Part shown: one piece after another, positions 44,713 to 53,382 of the stretch
How the letters are laid out: each line of letters starts with the position of its first letter
How positions within the stretch are numbered: position 1 is the first letter of the stretch
Assembly (NCBI RefSeq): GCF_002157505.1
Contig: NZ_NFSC01000031.1
Coordinates: forward strand, 744,001-808,000
Direction: 5' to 3'
From: Arthrobacter agilis
GTDB lineage: Bacteria; Actinomycetota; Actinomycetes; Actinomycetales; Micrococcaceae
DNA: 64,000 bases
Position numbers and translations under genes: made by a program
Notes under the pieces: generated by a model
Database searches by the model: none
Told to the model about the DNA's origin: nothing
The model's input: the letters and a program-made list of their open reading frames with translations, nothing else

Positions 44713-44919
44713 ATGCTGCCGGTGGCACGGGTCCACGGCGACGCCTGCCCCCTTGTACGGCGGGGCTTCGCGATTTCCATGGCGATCCAGAGCGGGCTGT
44801 CCGCCCTGTTCCCCCCGGAGCTGGACGAACCGGTCACGGATGAGCTCCGCGATCTCGTGCACGCCCGGGCCGGCATGGCACGCTTCCTCATCGACGAACT
44901 CACCGCATCCGCACTGTAA
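44713..44919 (+). CDS. Possible small gene, weakly supported
   Basis: This frame could encode 68 residues, or 46 from the in-frame ATG at 44779 (MAIQSGLSALFPPELDEPVT and a helical end with MARFLIDELTASAL). The second half has a natural acidic-helix composition. There is no good ribosome site and no family match that I know. The remaining sequence between 44538 and 44931 shows nothing else. Confidence 0.35.
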   Translation: MLPVARVHGDACPLVRRGFAISMAIQSGLSALFPPELDEPVTDELRDLVHARAGMARFLIDELTASAL

Positions 44920-44931
44920 TCCCCAGGCGGA

Positions 44932-44958
44932 CGTCACAAAACTCCCGCGGGCGGTGTC
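44932..44958 (+). promoter_or_regulatory. ECF41-type promoter before the flavoprotein/sigma operon
   Basis: CGTCACA (44932-44938), then exactly 16 bases, then TGTC (44955-44958). The published ECF41 promoter pattern is TGTCACA-N16-CGTC, so each box matches with a single mismatch at the right spacing. It lies about 36 bp before the flavoprotein start and ahead of the ECF41 sigma gene, as expected for autoregulation. Confidence 0.65.
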
Positions 44959-44996
44959 TTGATGATGTCGATGAATTCCGAAGGAAGTGAGGCGTG

Positions 44997-46136
44997 ATGT
45001 CCAGGACGGTGCGTGTAGTGGTGATCGGTGGCGGATACGCCGGAGTGATGGCGGCGAACCGGGTTGCAGGAGGCAAACCGGGTACGGCTCCTGTCGAGGT
45101 GGTCCTGGTCGATCCGGGGGCGCAGTTCACCGAGCGGATCCGGCTGCACCAGGTCGGCGCGGGGGGCCGGGATTCGGCCGGAGTGGAGTGGGCGGAGGTA
45201 CTGCACCCGCAGGTGCGTCGTGTGCAGGCGCGGGCACTGAGCATCGACTCCGAGGACCGGGCGGTCCAGGTGGGGAACCATGAGCCCCTCCGTTTCGACT
45301 GGTTGATCTATGCCGTCGGCAGCGGGGAACAGCAGACGGCCCTGTTGTCGGTGACGAATCCGGCAGCAGCAGGATCAACACGGGAAGCAGTCGCCGGGCT
45401 GGCTCCGGGCTCGGCGGTGACAGTGGCCGGGGCCGGCCCGACCGGGGTGGAAGCGGCGAGCGCGCTTGCGGTCGCGCGTCCCGACCTGCTCATCACGATC
45501 ATTGCCCCGTCCGGACTGGTGCACCCGCTCACCGGTCGGCAAGCCGTGGCCCGCCGCCTGCACCACTTGGGGATCTCCGTCGAGAACGGGGTGGTGGACC
45601 CGGTCACCGGGACGATCACGTCCGGCGGGCATTCCCGTCCTGCCGCCCCGGCGACGATCTGGACGGCGGGGCTCGCCGTGCCGCCCCTGGCCGCTGAAAG
45701 TGGGCTGCCTGTGGACGGGGACGGCCGGCTCCTGGTGGACGCGACTCTCACCGTGCCCGGACACGACCGCATCATCGGCGCCGGTGACGCGGTACGTGTG
45801 ACCGGCGCTGCCGGGGCCCATCTTCGCGCCTCATGTGCGGCGGCCATCCCGATGGGGGCCCACGCCGCTGACACTGTGCTCGCCCATCTATCAGGCGGCA
45901 CGCCCTCGGCCATCGACATCGGCTATCTCGCGCAGTGCCTCGATATGGGCGCCGGGCGAGGACACCTGCAGTTCGTGCACCCCGACGACGCACCGCGCGT
46001 CGTCGCGCTCTCCGGACGGAGTGCGGGGTGGGTCAAGGAGCAGGTCTGCCGGATGACCGTGGCGTGGCTGGCCAGGGAGGCCCGCAGACCAGGGTCCTTC
46101 AGCGGGCCCGCAGGCCCGGCCGTGGCCGTAGGCTGA
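44997..46136 (+). CDS. NAD(P)/FAD-dependent oxidoreductase, NDH-2-like (ECF41 partner)
   Basis: The flavoprotein has 379 residues. The FAD motif is VVVIGGGYAGVMAANRVAGG, the NAD(P) motif is TVAGAGPTGVEAASALAVA, and HDRIIGAGDAVRVTGAAG is the second FAD site. It looks like a type II NADH dehydrogenase but is short and lacks a clear membrane tail. ATG 44997 has AAGGAAG upstream; GTG 44994 is an option. Its stop and the sigma gene start share a base (TGATG). ECF41 sigma genes are usually next to a carboxymuconolactone decarboxylase, an oxidoreductase or an epimerase, and this is the oxidoreductase type. Confidence 0.88.
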   Translation: MSRTVRVVVIGGGYAGVMAANRVAGGKPGTAPVEVVLVDPGAQFTERIRLHQVGAGGRDSAGVEWAEVLHPQVRRVQARALSIDSEDRAVQVGNHEPLRFDWLIYAVGSGEQQTALLSVTNPAAAGSTREAVAGLAPGSAVTVAGAGPTGVEAASALAVARPDLLITIIAPSGLVHPLTGRQAVARRLHHLGISVENGVVDPVTGTITSGGHSRPAAPATIWTAGLAVPPLAAESGLPVDGDGRLLVDATLTVPGHDRIIGAGDAVRVTGAAGAHLRASCAAAIPMGAHAADTVLAHLSGGTPSAIDIGYLAQCLDMGAGRGHLQFVHPDDAPRVVALSGRSAGWVKEQVCRMTVAWLAREARRPGSFSGPAGPAVAVG

Positions 46137-47017
46137 TGCCTGTGGCACCCATGACGGAGCAGGACGAGTTGTTCGCCGCCCACCGCTCGATGGTTTTCGC
46201 CATCGCCTACGAGATCCTCGGCACCCGCGCCGACGCCGACGACGTCGTGCAGGATACCTACCTGCGCTGGGCCGGGGTGGACCTGGCCGAGGTGCGGATT
46301 CCCCGGTCCTACCTCGCGGCCATCGCCACCCGGACCGCGCTCAACGCGGTCCGGACGGTGACCCGCCGCCGGGAGGACTATCCCGGACCCTGGTTGCCGG
46401 AGCCCCTGGTGGCGGAGGGCGACACCCCTGAGCAGCACCTCCTGATGCAGGAGCAGCTCAGCTATGCCCTGTCGGTGCTGCTGCAGCAGACCACGCCGGA
46501 GCAACGCGCCGTGTTCATGCTCCACGACGTCTTCGGGTTGCCCTACCAGGCGATCGCCGAGGCGGTCGGCAGGAATCCGGCAGCGGTCCGGCAGATCGCT
46601 GTCCGCGCCCGCACCCGGCTCACCGCCGTCGACCGCACGGCGACGAGCGCCGAAAGCAACACCGTGGCCCTCACGGCTTTCCTGGACGCGGTGGTCACCG
46701 GGGATCTCCAGGCCCTGATGGACGTGCTGGCCCCCGACGCGGTCCTGCTGTCCGACGGCGGGGGCAAGGTCGTCGCCGCCCGCAAGCCCGTCCTGGGAGC
46801 AGAGGCCATCGCGGCGTTCCTGCTGAAGATCGCCCGCACCCCGGTGCCGCAGATGCGCGTGGACATCGGCCCGCTCAATGGCGGCCCGGGGATCCTCATC
46901 CGCTCGGGAGATGAACTCGAACTGACCCTCGCGGTGGCCCTGAACGACCAGCAGAGGATCACCGGCGTGTACCTCGTGCGCAACCCGGACAAGCTGTGCC
47001 GGCCGGCGAATGCCTGA
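46136..47017 (+). CDS. sigJ: ECF41-family RNA polymerase sigma factor (SigJ-like)
   Basis: The protein of 293 residues has sigma region 2 (FAIAYEILGTRADADDVVQD) and region 4 (VFGLPYQAIAEAVGRNPAAV), plus a C-terminal SnoaL-like domain of about 120 residues. The three ECF41 marks are present: WLPEPL at 86-91 in the linker, DGGGK at 207-211 and NPDKL at 283-287. In this family there is no separate anti-sigma factor; the C-terminal domain itself controls activity. The start ATG is coupled to the flavoprotein gene. The promoter at 44932 matches the ECF41 pattern, so the sigma factor likely drives its own operon. Confidence 0.93.
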   Translation: MPVAPMTEQDELFAAHRSMVFAIAYEILGTRADADDVVQDTYLRWAGVDLAEVRIPRSYLAAIATRTALNAVRTVTRRREDYPGPWLPEPLVAEGDTPEQHLLMQEQLSYALSVLLQQTTPEQRAVFMLHDVFGLPYQAIAEAVGRNPAAVRQIAVRARTRLTAVDRTATSAESNTVALTAFLDAVVTGDLQALMDVLAPDAVLLSDGGGKVVAARKPVLGAEAIAAFLLKIARTPVPQMRVDIGPLNGGPGILIRSGDELELTLAVALNDQQRITGVYLVRNPDKLCRPANA

Positions 47018-47211
47018 GCGGGCAGGACAGGACAAGGGTTCAGCACGTCATCCAATGCACCGCTCGGCATCCGATCCCACGGGACTGGCTGCCGCATTTG
47101 CCGAGTCCTTCGTAGTCCATGCTCTGATGCCTGATTCCACAGCCGGCCCCCGGCACGCGAGGTGCGTGATTTCTGTCGCCCATCGAGCATTTCCTAGAAT
47201 ATTTCGAAACG

Positions 47212-48084
47212 GTGAGGAAGGAGGTCTTCCGGCACACCGCCAGTGGTATCTTTCAGTCGGTGCGCACCCGATTACTTCGTGACTCAGCCCGGATTCTTGG
47301 CGTTATCTGTGGAATCTACGCCCTCCTATCCGTTTGGGTTCTCGGATTGGGAGTTGACGCGCACGCATACTGGCTGGCGTGGCACGGCCCTATGTACACC
47401 ACAGCCCCCGGCACTCCCGATGCTTATCTATATTCTCCAGCGTTCGCCCAGGCCGTGTGGCCCTTGGCACAGTTGCCATGGACCATCTTCGTCCTCTTGT
47501 GCACTGTCGGGCTCGGAGCCGGACTCGCCTGGTTGCTGAAGCCTCTGGGCTGGAAGTGGGGCTTCCCACTATGGTTGGCAGGCCTCCCCGAGATCATTTC
47601 GGGAAATATCTTCATACTCATGGCAATGGTGGCCGTCGCTGGTTTCTCACGACCCGAGAGTTGGGCATTTGTGGCCCTCACCAAGATAACTCCGTGTGTG
47701 GGGCCCGTCTGGTTTCTAGTCCGTGGAGAATGGGCAAATCTCGCTCGTGCGTCGATCACAATCGCGATCATTATCGGCCTTTCGGCTGGGTTCGCCCCCG
47801 GGCTCTGGCACGAGTGGTTTGTGTTCCTCATCAACCACTTTGGTGAGTCCACTGGACCCATCGGCTCGCCTTTCATGCCGCCGCCGGCTGTTCGAATACC
47901 GATCGGAATCGCACTCGTTGCCTGGGGAGCGCTGCGAGACAAACGCTGGTGCGTTCCCGTTGCAATGGTCCTCTGCACACCCGTCCTTTGGCTGGGTTCC
48001 TTCACCCTTTTGGCCGCTCTTCCCCGCATACACGCGGCGCAAAGGGAGAACGTCGAAGAATCGGCTTTGGATTCTGGAGTTTGA
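47212..48084 (+). CDS. Short GT87/DUF2029-like membrane protein
   Basis: The protein of 290 residues has about seven to eight hydrophobic segments. DAHAYWLAWHGPMY and DAYLYSPAFAQAVWPLAQLP resemble the loop after the first helix of GT87 (DUF2029) polyprenol-mannose-dependent mannosyltransferases. The usual length is about 400, so this one may be a truncated or short form. The composition (AATATTTCG, TATCTATATTC) is plainly richer in A+T than its neighbours. AAGGAGG at 47218-47224 lies inside the frame, so the true start may be later than GTG 47212. Function unproven. Confidence 0.68.
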   Translation: MRKEVFRHTASGIFQSVRTRLLRDSARILGVICGIYALLSVWVLGLGVDAHAYWLAWHGPMYTTAPGTPDAYLYSPAFAQAVWPLAQLPWTIFVLLCTVGLGAGLAWLLKPLGWKWGFPLWLAGLPEIISGNIFILMAMVAVAGFSRPESWAFVALTKITPCVGPVWFLVRGEWANLARASITIAIIIGLSAGFAPGLWHEWFVFLINHFGESTGPIGSPFMPPPAVRIPIGIALVAWGALRDKRWCVPVAMVLCTPVLWLGSFTLLAALPRIHAAQRENVEESALDSGV

Positions 48085-48333
48085 ACCTTCGGGAATGAGG
48101 AATGAGCATTCAGGAGCGGCTTGTGAATCTCGTGAAGGCACCAAGACCACAAGCGGCACCCATGATCAGGAGGGATGAGAGAACGGAAGAGGCAAAAGAG
48201 CGGTCGATGCAGCAGTGCCCATAGCAGGTACTTCCACGGGAACAGAACCGGCTGCGCCCTTGTCCTCGAGGTCCGTCCTGCGGAAGCTGGAAGAACGACA
48301 CCGACAGGTCCGACCGACGAAGAGGTACTTTCT

Positions 48334-49329
48334 GTGACAGAGCTCGGCTTCCACTGTTCCCACGAACAACTCGGACCCCGGCAACTCCTCGACAACGTGA
48401 AGAAGGCAGAGGACGCCGGGTTCACCGCCGCCATGTGCTCGGATCACCTGAGCCCGTGGAGTGAGCGGCAGGGCGAGTCGGGTTTCGCCTGGACGTGGCT
48501 GGGGTCGGCGCTCGAGGCCACGTCCCTCTCGCTGGGAGTGGTGACCGCGCCGGGCCAGAGGTACCACCCGGTCATCACCGCCCAGGCGATCGCCACCGTG
48601 GAGCTGATGTACCCCGGCAGGTTCTGGGCGGCGTTGGGCAGCGGGGAAGCGATGAACGAGCACGTCACGGGTCAGAGGTGGCCGGCCAAACCGGAACGCA
48701 AGGCCCGCCTCAAGGAGTGCGTCGACATCATCCGGGCGCTCCTGGCCGGGGAGGAGGTCAGCCACCAGGGGCTGGTCACGGTCGACCGGGCGAGAGTCTG
48801 GTCGCTGCCAGCCACTCCGCCGCCTCTCATCGGAGCGGCCGTCACCCGCGAGACCGCCGCGTGGGTGGCCTCCTGGGCCGACGGTCTCGCGACGATCCTC
48901 CAGCCGATGGACGAGCTGCAAAAGGTCATCAGCGCCTACCGCGAAGCCGGAGGTCGCGGCGACGTCGTCGTCCAGACGCAGGTGAGCGTGGCACCCAGCC
49001 GCGAGGAGGCTCTTTCCATCGCCCACGATCAGTGGCGGACGAACGTCTTCCCGCCGCCCCTGTGCTGGGACCTCGAGACTGCCGAGCACTACGACCAGGC
49101 AGCTGAGCACGTCACCCCCGCTGCCGTGGCCGAGTCCGTCTTCGTCACCGACGATCCCGGCCAACTCGCCGATCTCCTCGCCGGGATCTCGGAGCAGGGG
49201 GCCGACCGGATCTACCTGCACAACGTCGGGAAGGAGCAGGATTTCTTCCTCGCAACGATGGCGGAGCAGGTACTGCCGCAACTGGACGTATCCCCACGCG
49301 TACCGCGGATGGTTGTACCGGGTCGCTGA
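48334..49329 (+). CDS. LLM-class flavin-dependent oxidoreductase (TIGR03885-like)
   Basis: The protein of 331 residues has the luciferase-like barrel: TELGFHCSHEQLGPRQLLDN, MCSDHLSPWSERQGESGFAW, SLSLGVVTAPGQRYHPVITA, MYPGRFWAALGSGEAMNEHV. These agree with the non-F420 group of LLM enzymes. GTG 48334 has AGAGG nine bases ahead. It probably uses FMN to oxidise an unknown substrate. The 249 bp upstream have no supported gene. It is a single gene. Confidence 0.88.
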   Translation: MTELGFHCSHEQLGPRQLLDNVKKAEDAGFTAAMCSDHLSPWSERQGESGFAWTWLGSALEATSLSLGVVTAPGQRYHPVITAQAIATVELMYPGRFWAALGSGEAMNEHVTGQRWPAKPERKARLKECVDIIRALLAGEEVSHQGLVTVDRARVWSLPATPPPLIGAAVTRETAAWVASWADGLATILQPMDELQKVISAYREAGGRGDVVVQTQVSVAPSREEALSIAHDQWRTNVFPPPLCWDLETAEHYDQAAEHVTPAAVAESVFVTDDPGQLADLLAGISEQGADRIYLHNVGKEQDFFLATMAEQVLPQLDVSPRVPRMVVPGR

Positions 49330-49495
49330 CCACTCGACCCGAGGCGAACAGCGTGCTCGACCCCGCGTCGACGTGGGAGCCCCGTAGGGAGAGGTACAAG
49401 GGTGCGATGGGGAACTGCGGCGGTTCGTGGGCGGTGGACGGCTGCTGCCAGAGCTCATCCTTTCCGCGCGCGCCCCGTCTGATTATGCTTGCGCC

Positions 49496-50287
49496 ATGGC
49501 AACGTCATTGCTGTTCGGCGTGATTGCTTCCAGCGCCCTCATAGTGGGTGCCTTCATCGGGTTGCGTTTCGAACTGCCCAAGCGCGTCCTGGCGATCCTC
49601 CTATCCTTCGCCGCAGGATCCCTGATCACGGCCCTGACCTTCGAACTCTTCGAGGACGCCTTCGAGCAAGGGGGCATCTGGCGCGCAGCGGTCGGACTGC
49701 TCGCCGGCGCCGTGGTCTTCACGGCCCTGAGTGCGTTCCTCGACCGCTGGGCCCAGCCGGGCACCCGATCCGTCCCGGCGGACGAGTACGAGGGCAGCCC
49801 CAAACTCGACACCGATGCCGCTGCCTCGGACCGCTCCCCCACGACGGCGTCCACCCGCGGTGCGGCGGGTCTGGCCCTACTTGCCGCAGTCACCCTCGAC
49901 GGCGTACCCGAGAACATCGCCCTCGGCGTCGCACTCGGCGGAGGTACAGGCGGACTGGCTCTTCTGGCCGCGATCTTCGTCTCCAACCTGCCCGAAGCAC
50001 TCGTAGGAGCGTCCTCGATGCGCAGCCAAGGCAGGTCCCCTCGGACGATCCTCGGCCTCTGGGGCATATGCGCGGTGTTACTCGTCATCGCCGTCGTCGT
50101 CGGCGCCGGACCGCTCTCGGGCGCCGACCCGGAGACCATTTCATTGCCCCTGGCTTTTGCCGCCGGAGCGGTCATCGCCTCGCTGGCCGACACCCTCATG
50201 CCCGAAGCCTACGAACACGGCGGGCCGGCAGTAGCCCTCAGTACAGCCGCCGGATTCGTTCTCTCCTTCGTCCTCTCCCTGATGTGA
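49496..50287 (+). CDS. ZIP-family metal transporter
   Basis: The membrane protein of 263 residues has about eight hydrophobic segments. The ZIP core motifs are in place: TLDGVPENIALGVALGGG in helix 4 and VSNLPEALVGASSMRSQG in helix 5, which give the metal-binding His/Glu-like residues. The helix 3-4 loop (about 105-140) is acidic but lacks the usual His-rich repeat. It would import zinc or another divalent cation. ATG 49496; the frame back to 49427 has no site. No regulator is adjacent. Confidence 0.88.
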   Translation: MATSLLFGVIASSALIVGAFIGLRFELPKRVLAILLSFAAGSLITALTFELFEDAFEQGGIWRAAVGLLAGAVVFTALSAFLDRWAQPGTRSVPADEYEGSPKLDTDAAASDRSPTTASTRGAAGLALLAAVTLDGVPENIALGVALGGGTGGLALLAAIFVSNLPEALVGASSMRSQGRSPRTILGLWGICAVLLVIAVVVGAGPLSGADPETISLPLAFAAGAVIASLADTLMPEAYEHGGPAVALSTAAGFVLSFVLSLM

Positions 50288-50363
50288 AGAACTTTTCGCC
50301 GCGCGACATGGCGTGCCCGCGCACACAAAGCGAAGCAAGCTTAGTAGTGTGGAGGTGATACAC

Positions 50364-50390
50364 CGGCCGTCCCCTCAGGACGGACGGCCG
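50364..50390 (+). other. Stable hairpin upstream of the DUF4383 gene
   Basis: CGGCCGTCC and GGACGGCCG form a 9-bp perfect stem around a nine-base loop, 76 bp after the ZIP stop and 93 bp before the DUF4383 start. It may be the ZIP terminator or a leader RNA element. A candidate promoter-like stretch (AAGCTTAGTAGTG, about 50336-50349) stands just before it, which would place the hairpin in the leader. Confidence 0.45.
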
Positions 50391-50482
50391 TTGCATCCGG
50401 TCTCACCCATCCTTCGACGACTGCAGCACGAACAAACACCATCAGTCGCAGCAGCACCACACACCTCACTGGGAGAACAATC

Positions 50483-50947
50483 ATGACCACAGCAAGTACG
50501 CCCCGCGCGGGCACCCGCACCAACGTCCAGAAAGCTGCCCTCGCCGTCGGCGCAGTCTTCCTGCTCGTCGGTCTACTCGGCTTCGTCCCGGGTATCACCA
50601 GCCAGTACGACCAGCTCAGCTTCGCCGGGCACGAGTCCGGTGCCATGCTCCTCGGCCTGTTCCAGGTCTCGGTCCTGCACAACATCGTGCACCTGCTCTT
50701 CGGTGCTGCCGGCATCGCCATGTCCCGCACCATCAGCGGAGCGCGTTCCTACCTGCTCTACGGGGGGATCATCTACCTCGTCCTGTGGGTCTACGGCCTG
50801 GTCATCGGCCAGGAATCGGCCGGCAACTTCGTGCCGCTCAACGGTGCGGACAACTGGCTCCACTTCCTCCTCGGCGTCGGCATGGTCGCCCTGGCTCTGC
50901 TCCTCACGCGCAACCGCGACCACAACCGTAAGGCCGCACACGCCTGA
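50483..50947 (+). CDS. DUF4383 membrane protein
   Basis: The protein of 154 residues has four membrane helices. AALAVGAVFLLVGLLGFVPG, FQVSVLHNIVHLLFGAAGIA and NWLHFLLGVGMVALALLL are typical of DUF4383, a family abundant in actinobacteria with no known function. ATG 50483 has GGGAGAA just upstream. The gene is followed by a good terminator. Its long leader of up to 130 bases includes the hairpin at 50364. Confidence 0.9.
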   Translation: MTTASTPRAGTRTNVQKAALAVGAVFLLVGLLGFVPGITSQYDQLSFAGHESGAMLLGLFQVSVLHNIVHLLFGAAGIAMSRTISGARSYLLYGGIIYLVLWVYGLVIGQESAGNFVPLNGADNWLHFLLGVGMVALALLLTRNRDHNRKAAHA

Positions 50948-50991
50948 CCAGCCCTGAAGCACCAGGGAAGAGCGTGGAAGCGCACAGATGA

Positions 50992-51017
50992 GGCTCCGGG
51001 ATATCCATCCCGGAGCC
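50992..51017 (+). terminator. Rho-independent-type terminator after DUF4383
   Basis: GGCTCCGGGAT and ATCCCGGAGCC are perfect 11-bp arms with a four-base loop (ATCC), 44 bp after the stop, followed by TCATTCG. Confidence 0.78.
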
Positions 51018-51080
51018 TCATTCGTCTGCGCGGACGCGTCAGACGCGTAAAACGAAGACGGCTTACTATACGGTTTGTCT

Positions 51081-51971
51081 ATGAGCTCACCGCGCCGGTT
51101 CGACACCATCACGATCATCTTCAACCCGAACAGCACGGGAGATGCCCCGACGCTCGCTGCCGGGCTCCGGGATGAACTGGTGCCGGCACTGCCGGAGTCG
51201 GAGGTGAGGCTGCAGCCCACCGAACACGCCGGTCATGCGATCAACCTCGCCCGGGAGGCTGCTGCGGCGGGCAACGCCCTGGTCGTCTCGGTCAGTGGTG
51301 ACGGCGGGTACAACGAAGTGGTCAACGGTGTGATGGCAAGCGGCCGGGACGACGTCGTGTGCGCAGTTCTCGCGGCCGGCAACGCGAACGACCACCGCCG
51401 CGTGACGGGACGCAAGCCGCTGGCCGAGGCCATCGTCGAAGGTCACGTACGCCGGATCGATGTGCTGCGTTTGAGCATGGACGAGCCGGGATCCTCACCG
51501 GTCCACGCCCATTCCTACATCGGCTTCGGGCTCACGCCGGTCATGGCGATCGATCTCGAGAAAGGGAGCAAGGGCGCCCTCAAGGAGATGTTCTCCGTGG
51601 CACGCACCTTCCGGAAGTTCAAGCCTTTCGAGATCCGCCAGAGTGATGGGAAGCATCGGAAGTTCGACAGCCTGATCTTCGCGAACATCTCCCAGATGGC
51701 GAAGTACGCGACCTTGAGCGAAGCCGACGAGCAACCGACCGACGGCAAATTCGAGGTCATCCTCTTCCCGCATGCGGCCAAGTGGCGGGTTCTGCTGACG
51801 GCCCTGCGCGCCGCGACGAAGGGCCTGGGCGACCAGCCGAGCTACGCGCAGTACCGGTTCTCGACGGTCAAACCCATGCCGTACCAGATCGACGGTGAAG
51901 TGAAATCCGTGGAAGCGGACACCGTCATCACCGTCGAAAGCGTTCCGCGCGGCCTGTCGACCCTCGGGTGA
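51081..51971 (+). CDS. Diacylglycerol kinase-family lipid kinase
   Basis: The protein of 296 residues carries the DAGK catalytic domain: TITIIFNPNSTGDAP, the glycine-rich VVSVSGDGGYNEVVNGV and VLAAGNANDHRRVTGRKPLA. Homologues phosphorylate diacylglycerol or a sphingoid/prenyl lipid. The C-terminal lobe (about 150-290) ends with the beta-sandwich segment PYQIDGEVKSVEADTVI. A TACTAT box lies 11 bases before ATG 51081, with little room for a leader. The substrate is not fixed; NAD kinase-like folds are excluded by the GDG-YNEV motif. Confidence 0.9.
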   Translation: MSSPRRFDTITIIFNPNSTGDAPTLAAGLRDELVPALPESEVRLQPTEHAGHAINLAREAAAAGNALVVSVSGDGGYNEVVNGVMASGRDDVVCAVLAAGNANDHRRVTGRKPLAEAIVEGHVRRIDVLRLSMDEPGSSPVHAHSYIGFGLTPVMAIDLEKGSKGALKEMFSVARTFRKFKPFEIRQSDGKHRKFDSLIFANISQMAKYATLSEADEQPTDGKFEVILFPHAAKWRVLLTALRAATKGLGDQPSYAQYRFSTVKPMPYQIDGEVKSVEADTVITVESVPRGLSTLG

Positions 51972-52070
51972 TCGACCCTCACCAGGCTCCGCAGGTCCCC
52001 GCAGCACACCGCACTCTCCGCACGTCCAGGCTTCCAGCCTGCCCGACACCGACAGGGAACTGATCCGCCC

Positions 52071-52955
52071 GTGGCCCTCCGATCCGTCAGGTACCTTCCG
52101 CTTGCTCTCCTGCCTGCCCTCGTACCCCGCGAGATGGGGCAGACAGCGAGCAAGACCGAGGGTGACGGTGAGGGGCTGTACCGGTTGCACCGGCACGGCA
52201 GGTCGGGAGATGCGGGGCCAGGGCCGACGTTCGTGCTGGTCCACGGCATCGGGATGTCGCACCGCTACTTCGATCGGCTGCAGGCCGAGCTGCTCGATTC
52301 CGGCGATGTCGCGGTCTTCGATCTTCCTGGTTTCGGTGGCACTCCCCGACCGTCGCGCCGCTTCGGCGTGGCGGACTACGCGCACCTGATGGGGCAGGCC
52401 CTCGAGCAGGCGCAGCTTTCATCGTGCGTCCTCGTGGGGCATTCGATGGGCGCGCAGTTCGTCACGGAACTGGCGCTGCAACGCCCCGATCTCGTCTCCA
52501 CGGTCGTCCTCATCGGTCCGGTCACCGATACGGCTCATCCCTCCGCCATGCGTCATGCCGTGAGCCTGGCACTGGACAGCCTTGTGGAGAGACCCTCCAC
52601 CAATCTGCTGGTCGCCGGTGCGTATCTCCGGTGCGGCATCCGCTGGTACCTGACCGAGGTGCCCGTGATGCTCGGCTATCGCCTCGATGATCAGCTTGCC
52701 CGGGTGGCCCAGCCCGTCCTGATACTCCGCGGAGCGATCGACGCGATCGCCGGCCGGGACTGGTGCCAGCGGCTCGGCAGGGCAGCCCGCCGCGCGCTGG
52801 TGGTGGAGGTACCCGGTCAACCGCACGGCGCGCATCGTGGCGCTGCACCTCTGGTCGCACGGGAGATCGTGGACTTTCTCGACCGGCACTGCTCCAGCAC
52901 GGTTTCGGAGGACCGCCGGCACCCGCCGGAGACGGAACTCCCGGACGGGCCATGA
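52071..52955 (+). CDS. Alpha/beta hydrolase
   Basis: The protein of 294 residues is a serine hydrolase. TFVLVHGIGMSHRYFDRL gives the oxyanion hole, VLVGHSMGAQFVTELAL the nucleophile Ser (GHSMG), LILRGAIDAIAGRDW the acid and PGQPHGAHRGA the His. The substrate is unknown; the nearest style is epoxide-hydrolase/lipase-like. It may start at GTG 52071 (VALRSVRYLPLALLPALVPR, which looks like a weak membrane or targeting segment) or at ATG 52134. It is 99 bp after the DAGK gene, possibly in one unit. Confidence 0.88.
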   Translation: MALRSVRYLPLALLPALVPREMGQTASKTEGDGEGLYRLHRHGRSGDAGPGPTFVLVHGIGMSHRYFDRLQAELLDSGDVAVFDLPGFGGTPRPSRRFGVADYAHLMGQALEQAQLSSCVLVGHSMGAQFVTELALQRPDLVSTVVLIGPVTDTAHPSAMRHAVSLALDSLVERPSTNLLVAGAYLRCGIRWYLTEVPVMLGYRLDDQLARVAQPVLILRGAIDAIAGRDWCQRLGRAARRALVVEVPGQPHGAHRGAAPLVAREIVDFLDRHCSSTVSEDRRHPPETELPDGP

Positions 52956-53073
52956 CCGGCCGCACGCACAGCGGGGTCGGTACGGCAAGGGCGATCGGAT
53001 GCTCCAGAACGGCGCTTGCGCAAGCGCTCGCTCATGCAGAATGGAGCACTGGGACGCATGCTAGGAGGAGCCT

Positions 53074-53316
53074 GTGAGCTTGAAAGACCTTGATCGGGTG
53101 GTAGCTGCAGCACGGAAGGACACCGCTGCCTTGCACGATGATCTATCCGCCAGTATCGACCCGCCGGAGGAGCTCCAGACCGCAGTGGCATCGGCGATCA
53201 GCAACGGCGAGTCCCTGGCAGCAGTCGCTGCGATTGCCGACCTGTCGCCCCTGGCGGCACTGGACGTGCTGGAGAGGCACAGCCCCCAGGCGAGCCCGGC
53301 CTCCGCGACCGGCTGA
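53074..53316 (+). CDS. Small protein, paralogue of the product at 9653
   Basis: The protein of 80 residues starts at GTG 53074 with AGGAGG seven bases ahead. It is alpha-helical. EELQTAVASAISNGESLAAV is followed by AAIADLSPLAALDVLE, which matches the end of the product at 9653 (AEAISHGEDIQAVAEVAELP). Its Ala-rich helix pattern resembles a helix-turn-helix. Unlike the first copy it is not strongly acidic throughout and has an extra tail. No family name known. The copy here has the better-defined start, which supports the first. Confidence 0.72.
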   Translation: MSLKDLDRVVAAARKDTAALHDDLSASIDPPEELQTAVASAISNGESLAAVAAIADLSPLAALDVLERHSPQASPASATG

Positions 53317-53382
53317 ACCGACCGGCTGACCCTGCCGCCGACCCGACCGATCACCGGTGCGGCGCTTCGCGTGCTGCGGGCG

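Noticed and set aside
44418-44937. Minus-strand frames across the spacer before the flavoprotein
   Set aside because: They overlap the end of the gene at 44169 and lack ribosome sites or motifs.
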